Of a stretch of 64,000 nucleotides of DNA, positions 21,245 through 31,624 are shown piece after piece; position 1 is the first letter of the stretch; each line of letters starts with the position of its first letter. The DNA lies in NCBI GenBank assembly GCA_003260325.1, contig MOLU01000002.1, positions 1 through 64,000 of the forward strand, written 5' to 3'. Below the pieces are notes generated by a model. The model made no database searches and had not been told where the DNA came from. It saw only the letters and a program-made list of their open reading frames with translations. Origin of the DNA: Candidatus Gracilibacteria bacterium GN02-872. GTDB taxonomy: Bacteria; Patescibacteriota; Gracilibacteria; BD1-5; UBA6164. The position numbers were made by a program, and so were the translations under genes.

Positions 21245-21795
21245 TAATTTTATGAATTATTCTGCTTTTAAGTATTTCTTTAAATATTTTTCTAATTTTA
21301 GAAAATAAGAATTTATCAAAAATTTGAACTCAAAGCGAAGCAATAGGTGATTTTGACAAAACAACTTCTTACAAGTTAACTCCAAGAGATAAATGTCTGA
21401 TTCCCGTTTTTTGACATCCTGCTTTTTCTTACTTTTGAAATAGAGAAAGTTCAGTTTATGATTTATTAAAAATAGAGGACAAAGAAGGCTATCTTTACAA
21501 TTGTGATTGAGCAGAAAAAGAAAAATCTACTTTAGAATTTATTTTAACAGAACCAATTGAGAATACAAAATTAAAACCTCGGGAAGATTATTTCAATCCA
21601 AAAATTTTTTGAAAATGATGAGTTTTAACAGATATTTATTATTATTTAGAAAAACATAAAAATGATTTCTCAAAAGAAAATTTAGAAAAAATAAAAAGCA
21701 TTTTAAAAAACTCAAAAAATCTTGTGATAAATGAAAATTCAAAAGATAGCGAGATTTACAAAAAACTTTATGAAATTTTAGAAATAAAAGACTAA
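21229..21795 (+). CDS. Membrane-anchored protein, unknown function
   Basis: 188 residues. An N-terminal helix (residues 3-24) acts as signal anchor. The rest is a soluble, Lys-rich region with two Cys (DKCLIPV and YNCDG). About nine glycines are TGA and only two GGN, a sharp contrast with the peptidase gene just upstream. No family is recognised. A strong terminator follows. Confidence 0.7.
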
Positions 21796-21818
21796 CTTTT
21801 AAAAGTTAGTCTTTTTTT
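21788..21818. terminator. Bidirectional terminator
   Basis: AGACTAACTTTT/AAAAGTTAGTCT perfect stem followed by seven T; the minus-strand SLH gene stops within it. Confidence 0.8.
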
Positions 21819-22737
21819 AATTATTATCTAGATCAAATTCAACAATTCTTCAATTTGAAGAATCAATTTTATATTCAAATTCTTTTCTTGTATTATTTTG
21901 ATAAAATTTTACTTCAAAATAGTGTCTTCCATCATCAAAATCATCTTTTACAAATAATCCAAAAACTTGATTCTCAGTTAATCAAGCATTTTTTAAAGCT
22001 ATGTTTTTTGCTTCAGTTGAAGAGATATTTGTTTTAAAATTTGTTTGATTAGAGTTTTGTACTGGAGTAGGAACATAATCTGACTTTTGGTATCTTTCTA
22101 AATTATTTGTATTAAAAATACTATTTTCTCAAGAATCAGTATTTATTATAGTGTTTCATCATTCTTTGTATTTCAAAATATTTGCTCAAACATCAAAAAC
22201 GAAATCTCTTGTTGCAAAAGAATTGTAATCTTTGAAGTTGCTTACTAATCCTTTAGAAACAGCAAAATCTACAACTTGTTTTTGCCAGTTTCACTTTGAA
22301 CGAATATTATCACTATCAAAATCATATTCTTTATCAAGCCCAGCTTTTATAAGCATTCCTAATGCTTCAGCTTTTGTGACTTTTGCTTGAGGTCTAAAAT
22401 AACGGTTGTCATCACTTATTACATCATATTTTTCAAGAGCTTCTATTGTTTTACAAGCCCAAGAATTTGGTTTTGTTGCAGAAACATCAAGAAATTTTCC
22501 ACTACAATAATTTTGTGTAGTTCCTCCATAAATTCCCAAAGCTACAACAGCGATTTCTTGTCTTAATATATTGTTTTTTAAATTATATTCAGACGGTTTT
22601 GCTGATTTATCAACAATTATTCCTTTTTGTGCTAAATAATTTGCATTTTCAACAGAAGCAAAAGAGTTATTTACAGTAAAAGGAAAAATGCTTAAAACAG
22701 CAACAGCTCATAAAATAGTTAGGTTTCTATTTTTCAT
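21817..22737 (-). CDS. SLH-domain surface protein with C-terminal PepSY domain
   Basis: 306 residues with a signal peptide (cleaved near NNSFA, residue 27). SLH-like repeats cover residues about 30-190: VENANYLAQKGIIVDKSAKP, then YFRPQAKVTKAEALGMLIKA and WQKQVVDFAVSKGLV. A linker rich in Asn and Gln follows, then a C-terminal PepSY-like unit: SSTEAKNIALKNAGLTENQV with FEVKFYQNNTRKEFEYKID and GRIVEFD. SLH repeats attach proteins to the cell wall; PepSY domains are often inhibitory or regulatory for peptidases. Convergent to the previous gene and divergent from the lipoprotein gene. Confidence 0.8.
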
Positions 22738-22866
22738 AAGTTGGTTATTTTTAAAGATTAAAAAATAGCAGTAAAATTATACATAATATTTTATTTAGTC
22801 AAATAAATTCGGTTGACATTGCTGAAAAATAATTATAATTTTAGCATTAAAATTTAATTTATTTTT

Positions 22867-23571
22867 ATGAAAAAATATATTTTATTGATTATTAGTGCTT
22901 TTTTACTTTTCTCTTGCTCTGAAAACGTAAACATTTGAAGAACTTGAGTAGAAAAAGAAACTTGAGTTTTCGCAGCTATTTATTTGGATTGAACAAACTG
23001 AACAGTTTTTGAGTGAAATATCGAAATTCCAGATGATTTGAGAAATATTTCTTTTCCAAAAAATGGCTCTAGAAATCCTAGTTTTCATCTTGCTTTTAGT
23101 GAACCTCTTCCAAGCGATAAGGAAATCGTTGATTTCATTAAAACTGCTGCAAATTTCGTAACAAAAGATTATTCTATTGTTATTTGAATAAAATGAAAAG
23201 ATGTTCAGGAAGTACTTAATTCTGAAATTATTTTTGATGCGATTTCTAAAATGAAAGTTAAAAAAATCGCTTTTGTTTCTTCAGAAAAATCTTGAGATAA
23301 AACTGAAAAAGAATATACAATTCCGCAAAATATTGTTCAAAAAATCTTAAATACAGAAGTTGAAAAGACTTATGATATCAGTACAAGTTATAATCCTATT
23401 TACTTTTTGGATGAAAAATGAGAGAAAAAAAGTTTGATTTATCAAAATTGAAAAGCGAAATATTTCACAAACCAAAATAATTCTAGACTTTTTTTAAATA
23501 AACTTCTTGACAAAGAAGAGAAAAAGGCTTATGAATTACAAACTTGGTGAAAAATTTTTTCAAAAGATTAA
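22867..23571 (+). CDS. Predicted lipoprotein, unknown function
   Basis: 234 residues. Lipoprotein signal MKKYILLIISAFLLFSC with the lipid-bearing Cys17. The mature part begins SENVNIGRTG and is alpha/beta, with VIGIKGKDVQEVLNSEI and a strand IAFVSSEKSGDKTEKE. No family recognised. Preceded by an AT-rich promoter region (TTGACA near 22814) and followed by a clear terminator. Confidence 0.7.
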
Positions 23572-23589
23572 AATTTCGTTTTTTTGAGG

Positions 23590-23616
23590 AAAGCTAGTAT
23601 TTTCTAGCTTTTTTAT
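23590..23616 (+). terminator. Terminator
   Basis: AAAGCTAG/CTAGCTTT stem followed by a T run. Confidence 0.75.
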
Positions 23617-23692
23617 TTTTAAAAATTTTTCTTTTGAAAAAAAATAAAAATGTGTTAAAATTAGTTAGATTATAAATATTTTTTGAAAAAAA

Positions 23693-24139
23693 ATGCCAAA
23701 AATAATTTTACTTGATTCGATTCGCTCTATGCAAAATGTTGGAGCAATATTTAGAAATGCTGACTGAGCAGGTTTTACAAAAGTGATTTTGACTTGAACA
23801 ACTCCAACTCCACCTAGGAATGATATCGCGAAAACAGCACTATGAAGTGATACTTTTATAGATTGGGAATATTATCAAGATCCTTTTGAAATTTTGGAAA
23901 AATTGAAAAGTGATGGATTCAAGATTTATAGCGTAGAACTAGATAAAAGAAGTATTGATTACAAAGAATTATTTACAAAAAATAATGAAAAAGTTTGTCT
24001 TGTTATGTGAAATGAAATAGTTTGAGTGAATCCAAAAATTCTTGATTTATCTGATGAGATTGTTGTTATTCCAATGAGATGAAAAAAAGAATCACTAAAT
24101 GTCTCTGTTGCGGCTTGAATAGTTATGTATGCATGTTAA
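23693..24139 (+). CDS. SpoU/TrmH family RNA methyltransferase
   Basis: 148 residues, a minimal catalytic SPOUT domain without the N-terminal substrate-binding part. Motif 1 is LLDSIRSMQNVGAIFRNADG, with the conserved N-x-G-x-x-x-R-x-A. Motif 2 is CLVMGNEIVGVNP and motif 3 is VVIPMRGKKESLNVSVAAGI, matching the family I-P-M-x-G-x-x-x-S-L-N-V-S-V-A. The enzyme 2-O-methylates ribose in tRNA or rRNA using a knotted S-adenosylmethionine site. The target nucleotide cannot be told. Confidence 0.9.
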
Positions 24140-24155
24140 AATTTAAGAAATAATT

Positions 24156-26099
24156 ATGAAAATTTTAAAAATATTTTTCTTTCTATTTTTTTTATTCAGT
24201 TTTTCTTTTGTAAATGCTGAAAGTATTCCTGTTGATAAAATTTTTAAAGATATAAATAAAAATTATCCTTACTATAAGGAATTACAATCTCTTTACGATA
24301 GAGGAATTATTTTTCCTGATAAGGATGGTAATTTCAGTCCAAATTCTCAATTGACTCGAGATGAATTTGTCTGAATAATTTCAGAAGTCTCTTGTAAAAA
24401 ATGTATAAAACCTGATACTGATTTTTCTTTTGTCCAAAAGTATTCAAACAAAGATTTCTTTTTTGATATCAGTAAAGACAATAAATATTTTTACTGTATA
24501 GCTGAGTGAGTTGAATCTGAACAAGTAACTTGATATCAAGAATGAACAACTTGTAATAACTGAGTTTATAGAGAAGGGGAAAAACCATTTTGTCCAAAGA
24601 ATAATATTATTTTAGAAGAAGCTTTGGCTATAATTCTTAGAACTTCAAATTTGCTTACTTTAAAAGAAGCAGAAGGTATTAGAAATGATGTTAAAAATTG
24701 AAAAGAATTTTCAAAAATTTCTTGAATTTCACCAAAACTATCAAATGGAGCAGTTTATAGTTTTTATCCAGATTTTCAAAAGGCTTATGAATACACATTT
24801 ACTGATTATGATAAAGACTGAAATGAAAAAAAACTAAAACTTTTAGATTTTTCAAAAAATATTGATCCAAAGAAAGCTATAACTAGAGAAGATTTCCTAA
24901 AAATGGCTTATATTGCACTAAAAAACAATTCTTGTAAAGACATAAAGCCAAACGCATTTTGATTGCAAATTGAAGTTTTAGATAAGACTTGTAACCAAAA
25001 GCAAACAACTTGTAAATTATCTGATTTTGCTCCTCAAGAAAAAGTTTTTGATTTCAGATGAAAAATATCTAGAGTAAATGATGAGAGATTTGTTTATAAT
25101 TGGAAATTTTTTAATTATGAAACTTGACAAGAAACATTAAAAGAAGGAAAATATTTAGATAATTATAATTTTATAAAATCTTGAAAATATAGAGTTTATT
25201 TAAAAGCTACTTCTCCAAAAAAAGAAACTTCTGAAACTTATTTAGACTTAAAAATATTTGACAAAGATGAAACTCAAGATAATTCTAAAAATAAATCAGG
25301 TTACACAAGCTATATAACTTCTGACAAAACTTGAGCAAAATCTTGAGAAAATATTGCTTTTACTTGATATGTGACAAAATGATGAAAAGTAAAATATTCT
25401 TGGGATTTTTGAGATTGAAATACTGACTATTGAAAAGTAGTTAATCATTCTTACTGAACAAATTGAACTTATACAGTAACTTTGACAACTATTGATTCTG
25501 AAGGTAATACTTCAACTTCAACTGTAAATATAAATATTTCAAATACTCCTTGATATGATGGAAGTCTAAAAGATATGGATTGAGATGGTATTCCCGATGA
25601 AAATGATAATGAAATAAATACTCCAAAAGATAAAAAAAACTATGTTTGTACTGAAGAGTTTGTGAAAAAGTGACTTTATAATTGTTGAGAAAAAGATATT
25701 TGAGTTTATAAACCAATAATTGAAGAAAGTATAACTAAGACAAAAGATACTGATTGAGATGGAACAAATGATACAATTGATCAATGTCCAAATATTAAAT
25801 GAGACAAAAAAAATTTTTGATGTCCAATATTTGAGAAAAGTTGTGAATTGGATTCTGATTGCTGAAAATGACTTTATTGTGATGACTGATATTGTAAAAT
25901 TGAAAAATATTCTCTAAATTGTGCTTATTCTTGATGAGATATCATAAATGGAAATGTAAAATGTACAACTTGTCCTTGCGATATTAGTATAAATTTCAAC
26001 TCTAAGCTTAGAAGTTGTGATATTATTTTTCCAGCAATAACATCTCCAGATCACAAAGATATTTATTCTAAAGGAAATTATTACCAAATTAAAAAGTAG
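24156..26099 (+). CDS. Secreted SLH / PKD / thrombospondin type 3 repeat protein
   Basis: 647 residues with a signal peptide (ending near FVNA, residue 21). An SLH-like region follows (KELQSLYDRGIIFPDKDGNF, SPNSQLTRDEFVG), with a second SLH-type part around ITREDFLKMAYIAL. A PKD domain carries KYSWDFGDGNTDYGK with YTVTLTTIDSEG. Calcium-binding thrombospondin type 3 repeats follow (DMDGDGIPDENDNE and DTDGDGTNDTIDQCPN), then a Cys-rich end (CELDSDCGKGLYCDDGYC). It begins 16 bases after the methyltransferase. Probably a wall-anchored, calcium-stabilised contact protein, important for an epibiotic lifestyle; this role is inference. Confidence 0.85.
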
Positions 26100-26120
26100 T
26101 TTTTTAAAACTACTTTTTTT
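26088..26120. terminator. Bidirectional terminator
   Basis: AAAAAGTAGTTTT/AAAACTACTTTTT stem; both convergent genes stop within or beside it. Confidence 0.8.
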
Positions 26121-26832
26121 TGTTTCAGTCTTTGAAACTTTCTAAAATATCCCTTGCTATATCTTTTCATCACAGTCAAAAAGCTAATCATCAAGCTAAA
26201 GAAAGCATTCAGACAAATCAAATCAAAATAATATTTGTTATATCTGTTCAAATTCAAATTTGTGATAAAACAACCATCATCGTAAAAAATAAAATAATTA
26301 TTTTTCATCACATTGCAATTATTTCAGCATTTTTTTGATTACTTAAATCAAGAGGATAATAAATCAAATCATAAACAAAATTTGCAAAACGAATTCCGAA
26401 AAATCAAACAATAACTCAAATAAACAAACTTGGTAAATAATTTATCAATTTATCTAAAAATACTTCAACATCAGTTATTCAAATAATTACAATAGAGTAC
26501 CTAAAAAATAGAAGAAAAATATAATAAGACATAGACTTTGCTGTAATAACATCGATTTTTATATTATCAGAAATCTTTTTAACTTCAACTTCTTTTTTCT
26601 GATCTTTGTAAATAGAAATCATTGTTATTCTATCTATTATTGCAACTATTTTGAATTTTTTGAATAAATACATTATTATTTTATAAACAATAAATGCAAT
26701 TAAAAATCAAATAAGCAAATTTAGAGCAGAAATCAAAAAGACATAAGCATATTTTTCTATTGCTCAGCTGATGTTGTGGTAAGTTCAGTTTATCAAATTT
26801 TCTCTTAATTGTCGTAAAAAATTATCTAACAT
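26110..26832 (-). CDS. Conserved TM-helix (MscS-related) membrane protein
   Basis: 240 residues with four to five membrane helices. The last ones contain IGFVGMLSLAGGLAFGLGGK followed by DIARDILESF, the signature of the conserved TM-helix repeat seen in mechanosensitive channel relatives (pore-lining helix then a G-G-K-D turn). The beta domain of true MscS is missing, so gating activity is uncertain. Most of the helix glycines are TGA codons. Located just upstream (minus strand) of the terminator shared with the SLH/PKD gene and downstream of tRNA-Gly. Confidence 0.75.
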
Positions 26833-26969
26833 TTTTTAAAAATAAAAATATATTTTTATAATTATATACTATTTTTCTAAAAAAAGAAAAAAATTATGTT
26901 TTTAGAATTCTTTTAATTAGAAAACTAAAAAAATCTTTACTCAAAAAGTAAAGATTTTCAAAATCTAAA

Positions 26970-27048
26970 TGGAGCGGGGGACGAGGTTTGAACTCGCACA
27001 CCCAAGGGTTGAAGCCTTAGTACACTCACTCTTTTATGTTACCCCCGC
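26970..27048 (-). tRNA. tRNA-Gly (anticodon TCA), decodes UGA as glycine
   Basis: 79 nt with encoded CCA. The acceptor GCGGGGG/CCCCCGC is perfectly paired and the discriminator is T73; G1-C72, C2-G71 and U73 are glycine identity elements and argue against Trp or selenocysteine. The anticodon stem TAAGG/CCTTG encloses loop CTTCAAC, giving anticodon TCA. The T arm GCGAG/CTCGT with loop TTCAAAC is normal. The D arm (ACAT/GTGT with a 10-base loop) is larger than usual. This is the tRNA that makes the whole window readable: it pairs with UGA. The gene stands alone on the minus strand. Confidence 0.93.
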
Positions 27049-27196
27049 ATTTAAGTAGTCATATTATATAGATTTTTTAGAAAAAGCAAATTTTTTTTGT
27101 AAAGAAATATTATTAAAATAAAAAATTTGATTTTAAAACAAAAAATGCTATAATAAAAAAAATTTAAATTTAGATTTAACACTTAAAAAATAATTT

Positions 27197-27529
27197 ATGG
27201 CAAATAGTCACTGACTTACTTCGAGAATAGTAAAAAAACAAGCTGCTGCTAGAAAAATGGCAAAAACTAAGAAAAAAACTTATCAAGTCTACATCGGAAA
27301 CGAAAATCCACAAGTTAGAAAAAACACTTCATACAAAAAAAGACAACAATATTATGAAAACAAGCAAACTTTTCCAAAAAAGAAACTAAAAACAAAAAAT
27401 ATTGAATCTTTGATTGAACAATGAATTATTGATGAAAGAGGTTTTTTTATTAAATGAAAAAAGAAAAATTTCATCACAAAAACTATGGTTGATACAAAAT
27501 GACTTGATTTTTATTGAATGCCTAGATAA
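27197..27529 (+). CDS. Small basic protein, unknown function
   Basis: 110 residues, very rich in Lys and Arg in the first 75 (RIVKKQAAARKMAKTKKKTY), then a short folded part IESLIEQGIIDERGFFIKGK. The charge suggests binding to RNA, DNA or the ribosome. No known family. It has its own terminator and sits between tRNA-Gly and rsmE. Confidence 0.65.
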
Positions 27530-27558
27530 AACTTTACAAATTTGTAAAGTTTTTTTGT
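27528..27558 (+). terminator. Terminator
   Basis: AAACTTTACAAA/TTTGTAAAGTTT perfect stem followed by T run. Confidence 0.8.
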
Positions 27559-27613
27559 GAAAAAAATATTTTAATTATAATTAGGAAAATATTTTTTAAA
27601 TTTAGCTTTTTTT

Positions 27614-28321
27614 ATGCAAAGATTTTATTTTGAAAATATAAAAAACTATTTTTTTATAGAAGATAAAAATTTTATAAATCAGGTTTTAAAAGTTCTTAGA
27701 AGCCAACTTTGAGATAAATTTATATTTTTTGATGGTAAAAAATGTACAGATTTTGTTTTTGAGATTTCTGAAATCCAAAAAAATAAAATATTTTTTAAAA
27801 AACTTGAAGAAATAGATAAAAATTCTGAAATAGATTTTGAAATAAATCTTTTTTCAAGTATTCCAAATAAGCTAGAGAAAATTGAATTTATAGCTCAAAA
27901 ATGAACAGAAGTTTGAGTTTCAAATTTTTATTTTTTTAAAAGCCAAAGAAGTCAAAAAATATTTTTAAACGAAAACAAGGTTGAAAGAATCAAGAAAATT
28001 ATTCAAGAAGCATCAGAACAATCAAACAGAAATAAAATTCCAAATTTTCAGATTATTGAAAAAATTGATTTTGAAAAATTAAAAAAAGAAAAAAATATTT
28101 TTTTGCATACAAAAGATGAAAACTCTATAAAATTAAGTGAAATTAAAGCAAAATCTTGAGAAAAAATAAATATTTTTATCGGTCCAGAATGATGATTTTC
28201 TGATGAAGAAATTGAAATTTTTCAAAAAAATAATTTTCAAAAAATATTTCTTTGAAACAGAATTCTTAGAACAGAAACTGTTGGCTTTACAGTAGCATTT
28301 TTTATAATTCAAAATTTTTAA
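27614..28321 (+). CDS. rsmE: 16S rRNA m3U1498 methyltransferase RsmE
   Basis: 235 residues. The N-terminal PUA-like domain begins MQRFYFENIKNYFFIEDKNF and QVLKVLRSQLGDKFIFFDGK. The C-terminal SPOUT knot contains IFIGPEGGFSDEEIEIF and LGNRILRTETVGFTVAFFI, both diagnostic of RsmE. It methylates U1498 in the decoding site of 16S rRNA with S-adenosylmethionine. First gene of a likely operon with the GIY-YIG gene, which starts two bases after its stop. Confidence 0.95.
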
Positions 28322-28323
28322 TT

Positions 28324-28578
28324 ATGTATTTTGTTTATATTTTAAAATGTAGTGATAATTCGCTTTATACTGGGATTACTTCCGATTTAGAAAGAAGAAT
28401 TAAAGAACACGATTGACTTTTGCCTTGATGAGCAAAATACACAAGTTCAAGAAGACCAGTTGAATTACTTTATTTTGAAAAATGTGAAGATCGAAGTGAA
28501 GCTACAAAAAGAGAATTAGAAATAAAAAAAATGACAAAATCAAAAAAACTAAAATTGATTTCTGAAAAAAAATTTTAA
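28324..28578 (+). CDS. GIY-YIG domain endonuclease-like protein
   Basis: 84 residues, the single-domain UPF0213/YhbQ type. It begins MYFVYILKCSDNSLYTGITS: YVY-10-YTG pattern with the first Tyr pair and the TG, then LERRIKEHD (catalytic Arg) and a later conserved Glu in KRELEIKKM. Such proteins are structure-specific DNA nucleases or of unknown role. Tightly linked to rsmE and followed 15 bases later by the AGOG-like gene. Confidence 0.9.
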
Positions 28579-28593
28579 AATTAACTTTTTTAA

Positions 28594-29322
28594 ATGAAAA
28601 ACGAATTATTTGATAGATTGTCTCATTTGAGCTTAAAAGATGCAATTGAATTTGAAAACAATGATAGACAATTTATAGCTTTGAAAAATCTTTGGGAAAA
28701 TATTGAAAAAAGGCAATGAAAAGAGCAAAATAAGATATTTTTTTATTTAAGCATAATAATCTGAAATTCCTTAGTTTGTTATCAATTATCAGGAAAATGA
28801 GAAGATTATTGGACTGAGTTTTGAGAATATTTTTCTGATAAATTTGATGAGAAAAATATCTCTCCTCGTGATATAATACTTATTTTATCGGATTTTTTGA
28901 GAAATTGTAAAAAAAATAGAAGATATACTGATACAAAAATAGCTAGGTTACAGAAGTTTGAGCCATTTCTTTATGAATTTGCTTCAAAAGAAAAGTACTT
29001 TTATGAAAATATGTTAGGTTTGAGAGATAAATTAGCTAAAACTATGAAACAAAAAAAAGATGCAAAAACTGTAGTTTTTGCTGTTAAAATGTTTTCTTAC
29101 TGAGCAAGAAATATTTTTTGACTTGTTTATTTTCCTGTAGATTTACTGATTCCGATTGATTCTAGACTTACAGCTATGTTTGAAAAATATTGAAAAAGTT
29201 ATGAAAAAATAGAAGATTTTTACAAAGAACTTAGTTCTTCCTTAAAAATACCAATGATGCATCTGGATGGGATTATCTGGACTTCTTATAATGAATTGAT
29301 GGAAGATTTTCCTTTTTTGTAA
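28594..29322 (+). CDS. AGOG-type 8-oxoguanine DNA glycosylase / AP lyase
   Basis: 242 residues. The C-terminal half shows the AGOG fingerprint: DAKTVVFAVKMFSYGARNIF (containing the catalytic Lys region), then LIPIDSRLTAMF (catalytic Asp of the helix-hairpin-helix glycosylases) and IPMMHLDGIIWTSYNEL. AGOG enzymes are best known from archaea and remove oxidised guanine, then cut the backbone. With the DenV-like and RNase HII genes this shows an unusual set of small repair enzymes. Assignment is by motif order from memory. Confidence 0.8.
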
Positions 29323-29392
29323 AATTTCCTAAAAACTTGAAAAATCTCTAAAAAAATTTAAAATCAAAAAAATATTTTTATAAAAAATAAAA

Positions 29393-30640
29393 ATGAAACA
29401 AAAATTTATTAGATTTATTTATCAAATTCTTGCTTTTTTCACTAGAATTTATTTAAAAAGAATAAAACCTCAAATCATCTGAATTACCTGAAGTGTAGGG
29501 AAAACTAGCTGTAGAATGATAGTTTCTCAAACTTTACAAAACTTTTTAAAAAATAAAAAAATTTATACTTCTCTAAAAAATTATAATTCTGAGATTTGAT
29601 TGATTTGCTCTATTTTTCAAGTTGAAGATTATAATCCTAGTTTTTTGTATATTTTTTGACTTTTCTTTAAAATATTTTTTAAATCACTTTTCTCTTCAAA
29701 AAATTATGATATTTTAGTTTTAGAATATTGAGTAGATAAGCCAAAAGATATGGATTTTTTGCTTAGTGTTGCTAGACCTGATATTTCTATTTTTACAAAA
29801 CTTGATTTTATTCATGTTGAAAATTTTTCCTCTCAAGAAGAACTTTGACTTGAAAAATCAAAACTTATTTTTGCAGCTAGAAAATCAGCTTACTTAAACA
29901 AAGATGACAATTTTGCACTTAGTATTTATTCTGAAATTGATACTGAAAAATATCTTTACAATGAATCCATTCCAGAATATAATTACGTTTTTGATAGCTG
30001 AAAAATACTTTCAAATGTAAATGTTGATTGAAAAATTTTTAGAACAAATTTGGTTTGAGAAGAAAATATGGTTTATTTTGAACTAGCTCTTCAAATCTTG
30101 GTAAATTTTTGATTTGATTTTTCTCAAAATTATTATGAAATAAATTTTGAATTACAAAAATGAAGATTTAGCATATTTGAAGGAATATTTGAATCTGTGA
30201 TAATTGACTCAAGCTACAATGCTGGACCAGAAAGTATGAAATCTATGATAAAAAATTCAGTTTCGCTTAGAAAAGAGCTTTTTCCAAGTTATAAAAACTT
30301 ATTTGTTCTTTGAGATATGAGAGAAATATGAACAGAATCAGAAAAAAAACATAAAGAAATTTTTGAACTTGCTTCTCGTTACTGAGAGATATTTTCTGTT
30401 TGAAAGGAAACTTGAGCTTATTTTTGAAAACATATTTGAAATTTTAAGTATGCAAATCAAGCTTGAAAAATATTAAAAAGTTATTTGGAAGAACATAAAG
30501 ATGAGAAATTTATAATTTTATTTAAATGAAGCCAAAATACTATTTTTTTGGAAGAAGCAATAAAAGAAGTTTTGAAAAATAAAGAAGATGAAAAAGAACT
30601 TGTTAGACAAGAGAGCTACTGGAAAAAAACAGATTTTTAA
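29393..30640 (+). CDS. murF: MurF-like UDP-MurNAc-peptide ligase
   Basis: 415 residues. A hydrophobic N-terminal stretch (residues 3-28) replaces the usual uridine-binding domain. Then come the Mur ligase P-loop IIGITGSVGKTSCRMIV (residues about 35-51, G-x-x-G-K-T-S), the central YDILVLEYGVDKPKDMDFLL with catalytic Glu, and DSSYNAGPESMKSMI, the MurF form of D-x-Y-N-A-x-P. The C-terminal domain has NLFVLGDMREIGTESEKKH. It joins the D-Ala-D-Ala dipeptide to UDP-MurNAc-tripeptide in wall synthesis. The N-terminal difference leaves open a relative such as a cyanophycin-type ligase, but MurF fits best. Confidence 0.85.
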
Positions 30641-30678
30641 AGTTAAACAAGATTTTTATTTATTATAATTTTATCAGA

Positions 30679-30708
30679 AAGATGAGAATATTCTCATCTT
30701 TTTTTTTA
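30679..30708 (+). terminator. Terminator
   Basis: AAGATGAGAA/TTCTCATCTT stem followed by T run, after the murF-like gene. Confidence 0.75.
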
Positions 30709-30791
30709 TAAGAACAGTTCTTAAAAAGCCTTGATTTATTATTATTTTTTTTTATAATTATAAAAATATTTTGAATAAATCATCAAAAACA

Positions 30792-31136
30792 ATGAAAACT
30801 CATTACTATAAAGAAGATATTTTAGAAATTTGTAAAAATAAACACTTGACTGTTGAAGAAATATTTTCTGAATTATCAAAGCTTTATCCTGAAGCCTGAA
30901 AATCGTCTGTTTATAGAAATGTTGAAGAGATGGTGAAAGACTGAGAACTTAAAAAAGTCGTTTGAGTAGGTAAAAAAGCTTACTTTGAAAATACTAAACA
31001 CAAACACATTCACTTAATTGACAAAAATACTTGAGAAATTTTTGATTTAGATGAAAACTTAAAAATACTAAATTTGCCTAAAAATTTTATTGTTTCAGAT
31101 ATGGATATAAAAATATTTTGAGAATTTAAAAAATAA
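30792..31136 (+). CDS. Fur family transcriptional regulator
   Basis: 114 residues, shorter than Fur (about 140-150). A winged helix occupies residues 1-70: HLTVEEIFSELSKLYPEAGK, SSVYRNVEEMVKDGELKKV, matching the family I-S-x-A-T-V-Y-R-x-L-x-x-L. The His-rich hinge NTKHKHIHLIDKNTGEIFDL matches the metal-site segment. The C-terminal dimerisation domain is cut short and has no CxxC. Four bases separate it from the peroxiredoxin gene, which suggests PerR-like peroxide control of its neighbour (inference). Confidence 0.85.
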
Positions 31137-31139
31137 ATT

Positions 31140-31613
31140 ATGAAAATCAATTTAGAAAATAAATATAAAATACTTCTTGAAAACTGAGAAGTAAAAACAA
31201 AAACTCTTTGAGAAATACTTTCTGTTTCACCAAAAACTATTCTTTATTTTTATCCTAGAGATAATAGTTCAGGTTGTTCTGTTGAAAATAGAGACTTTTC
31301 TTGCATGAAGGATGAATTTTTAGCTTTTTGATTTCAGCTTGTTTGAGTTTCGAAAGACTCTATAGAAAGCCATAAACAGTTTAAATTGAATTATAATCTG
31401 GATATTCCGTTGATTTCAGATGAAGATTTAGTTTTACATAATGAATTTTGACTTTATACAGAAAAAAGTAGATTTTGAAAAACAGTTATGACAGTTGATA
31501 GAAGTACTTTTTTTCTTGATTCAGAGTGAAATATTTTAAAAGAATATAGAAAAATAAGAGCAAAAAATCACGTAAAAACTATTTTAAAAGAATTAAAAAA
31601 AGCTTCAAAGTAA
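31140..31613 (+). CDS. Peroxiredoxin (BCP/PrxQ type)
   Basis: 157 residues. Thioredoxin fold: KTILYFYPRDNSSGCSVENR contains the peroxidatic Cys in the P-x-x-x-S/T-x-x-C context, with a second Cys (DFSCMKDEF) nine residues later, further away than the usual five of PrxQ. FGFQLVGVSKDSIESHKQF and RSTFFLDSEGNI follow the family pattern. It reduces peroxides using thiols. Translationally linked to the Fur-like gene upstream. Confidence 0.9.
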
Positions 31614-31624
31614 GCTTTTTTAGT
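31597..31624. terminator. Bidirectional terminator
   Basis: AAAAAGCTT/AAGCTTTTT stem around the peroxiredoxin stop; also ends the convergent YgjV-like gene. Confidence 0.7.

Noticed and set aside
26970..27048. tRNA-Trp(UCA) or tRNA-Sec as alternative reading
   Set aside because: Discriminator T and G-C, C-G, G-C acceptor start are glycine-like; the length and arm pattern do not fit tRNA-Sec, and conserved Trp codons in the window are TGG while TGA sits at glycine sites.
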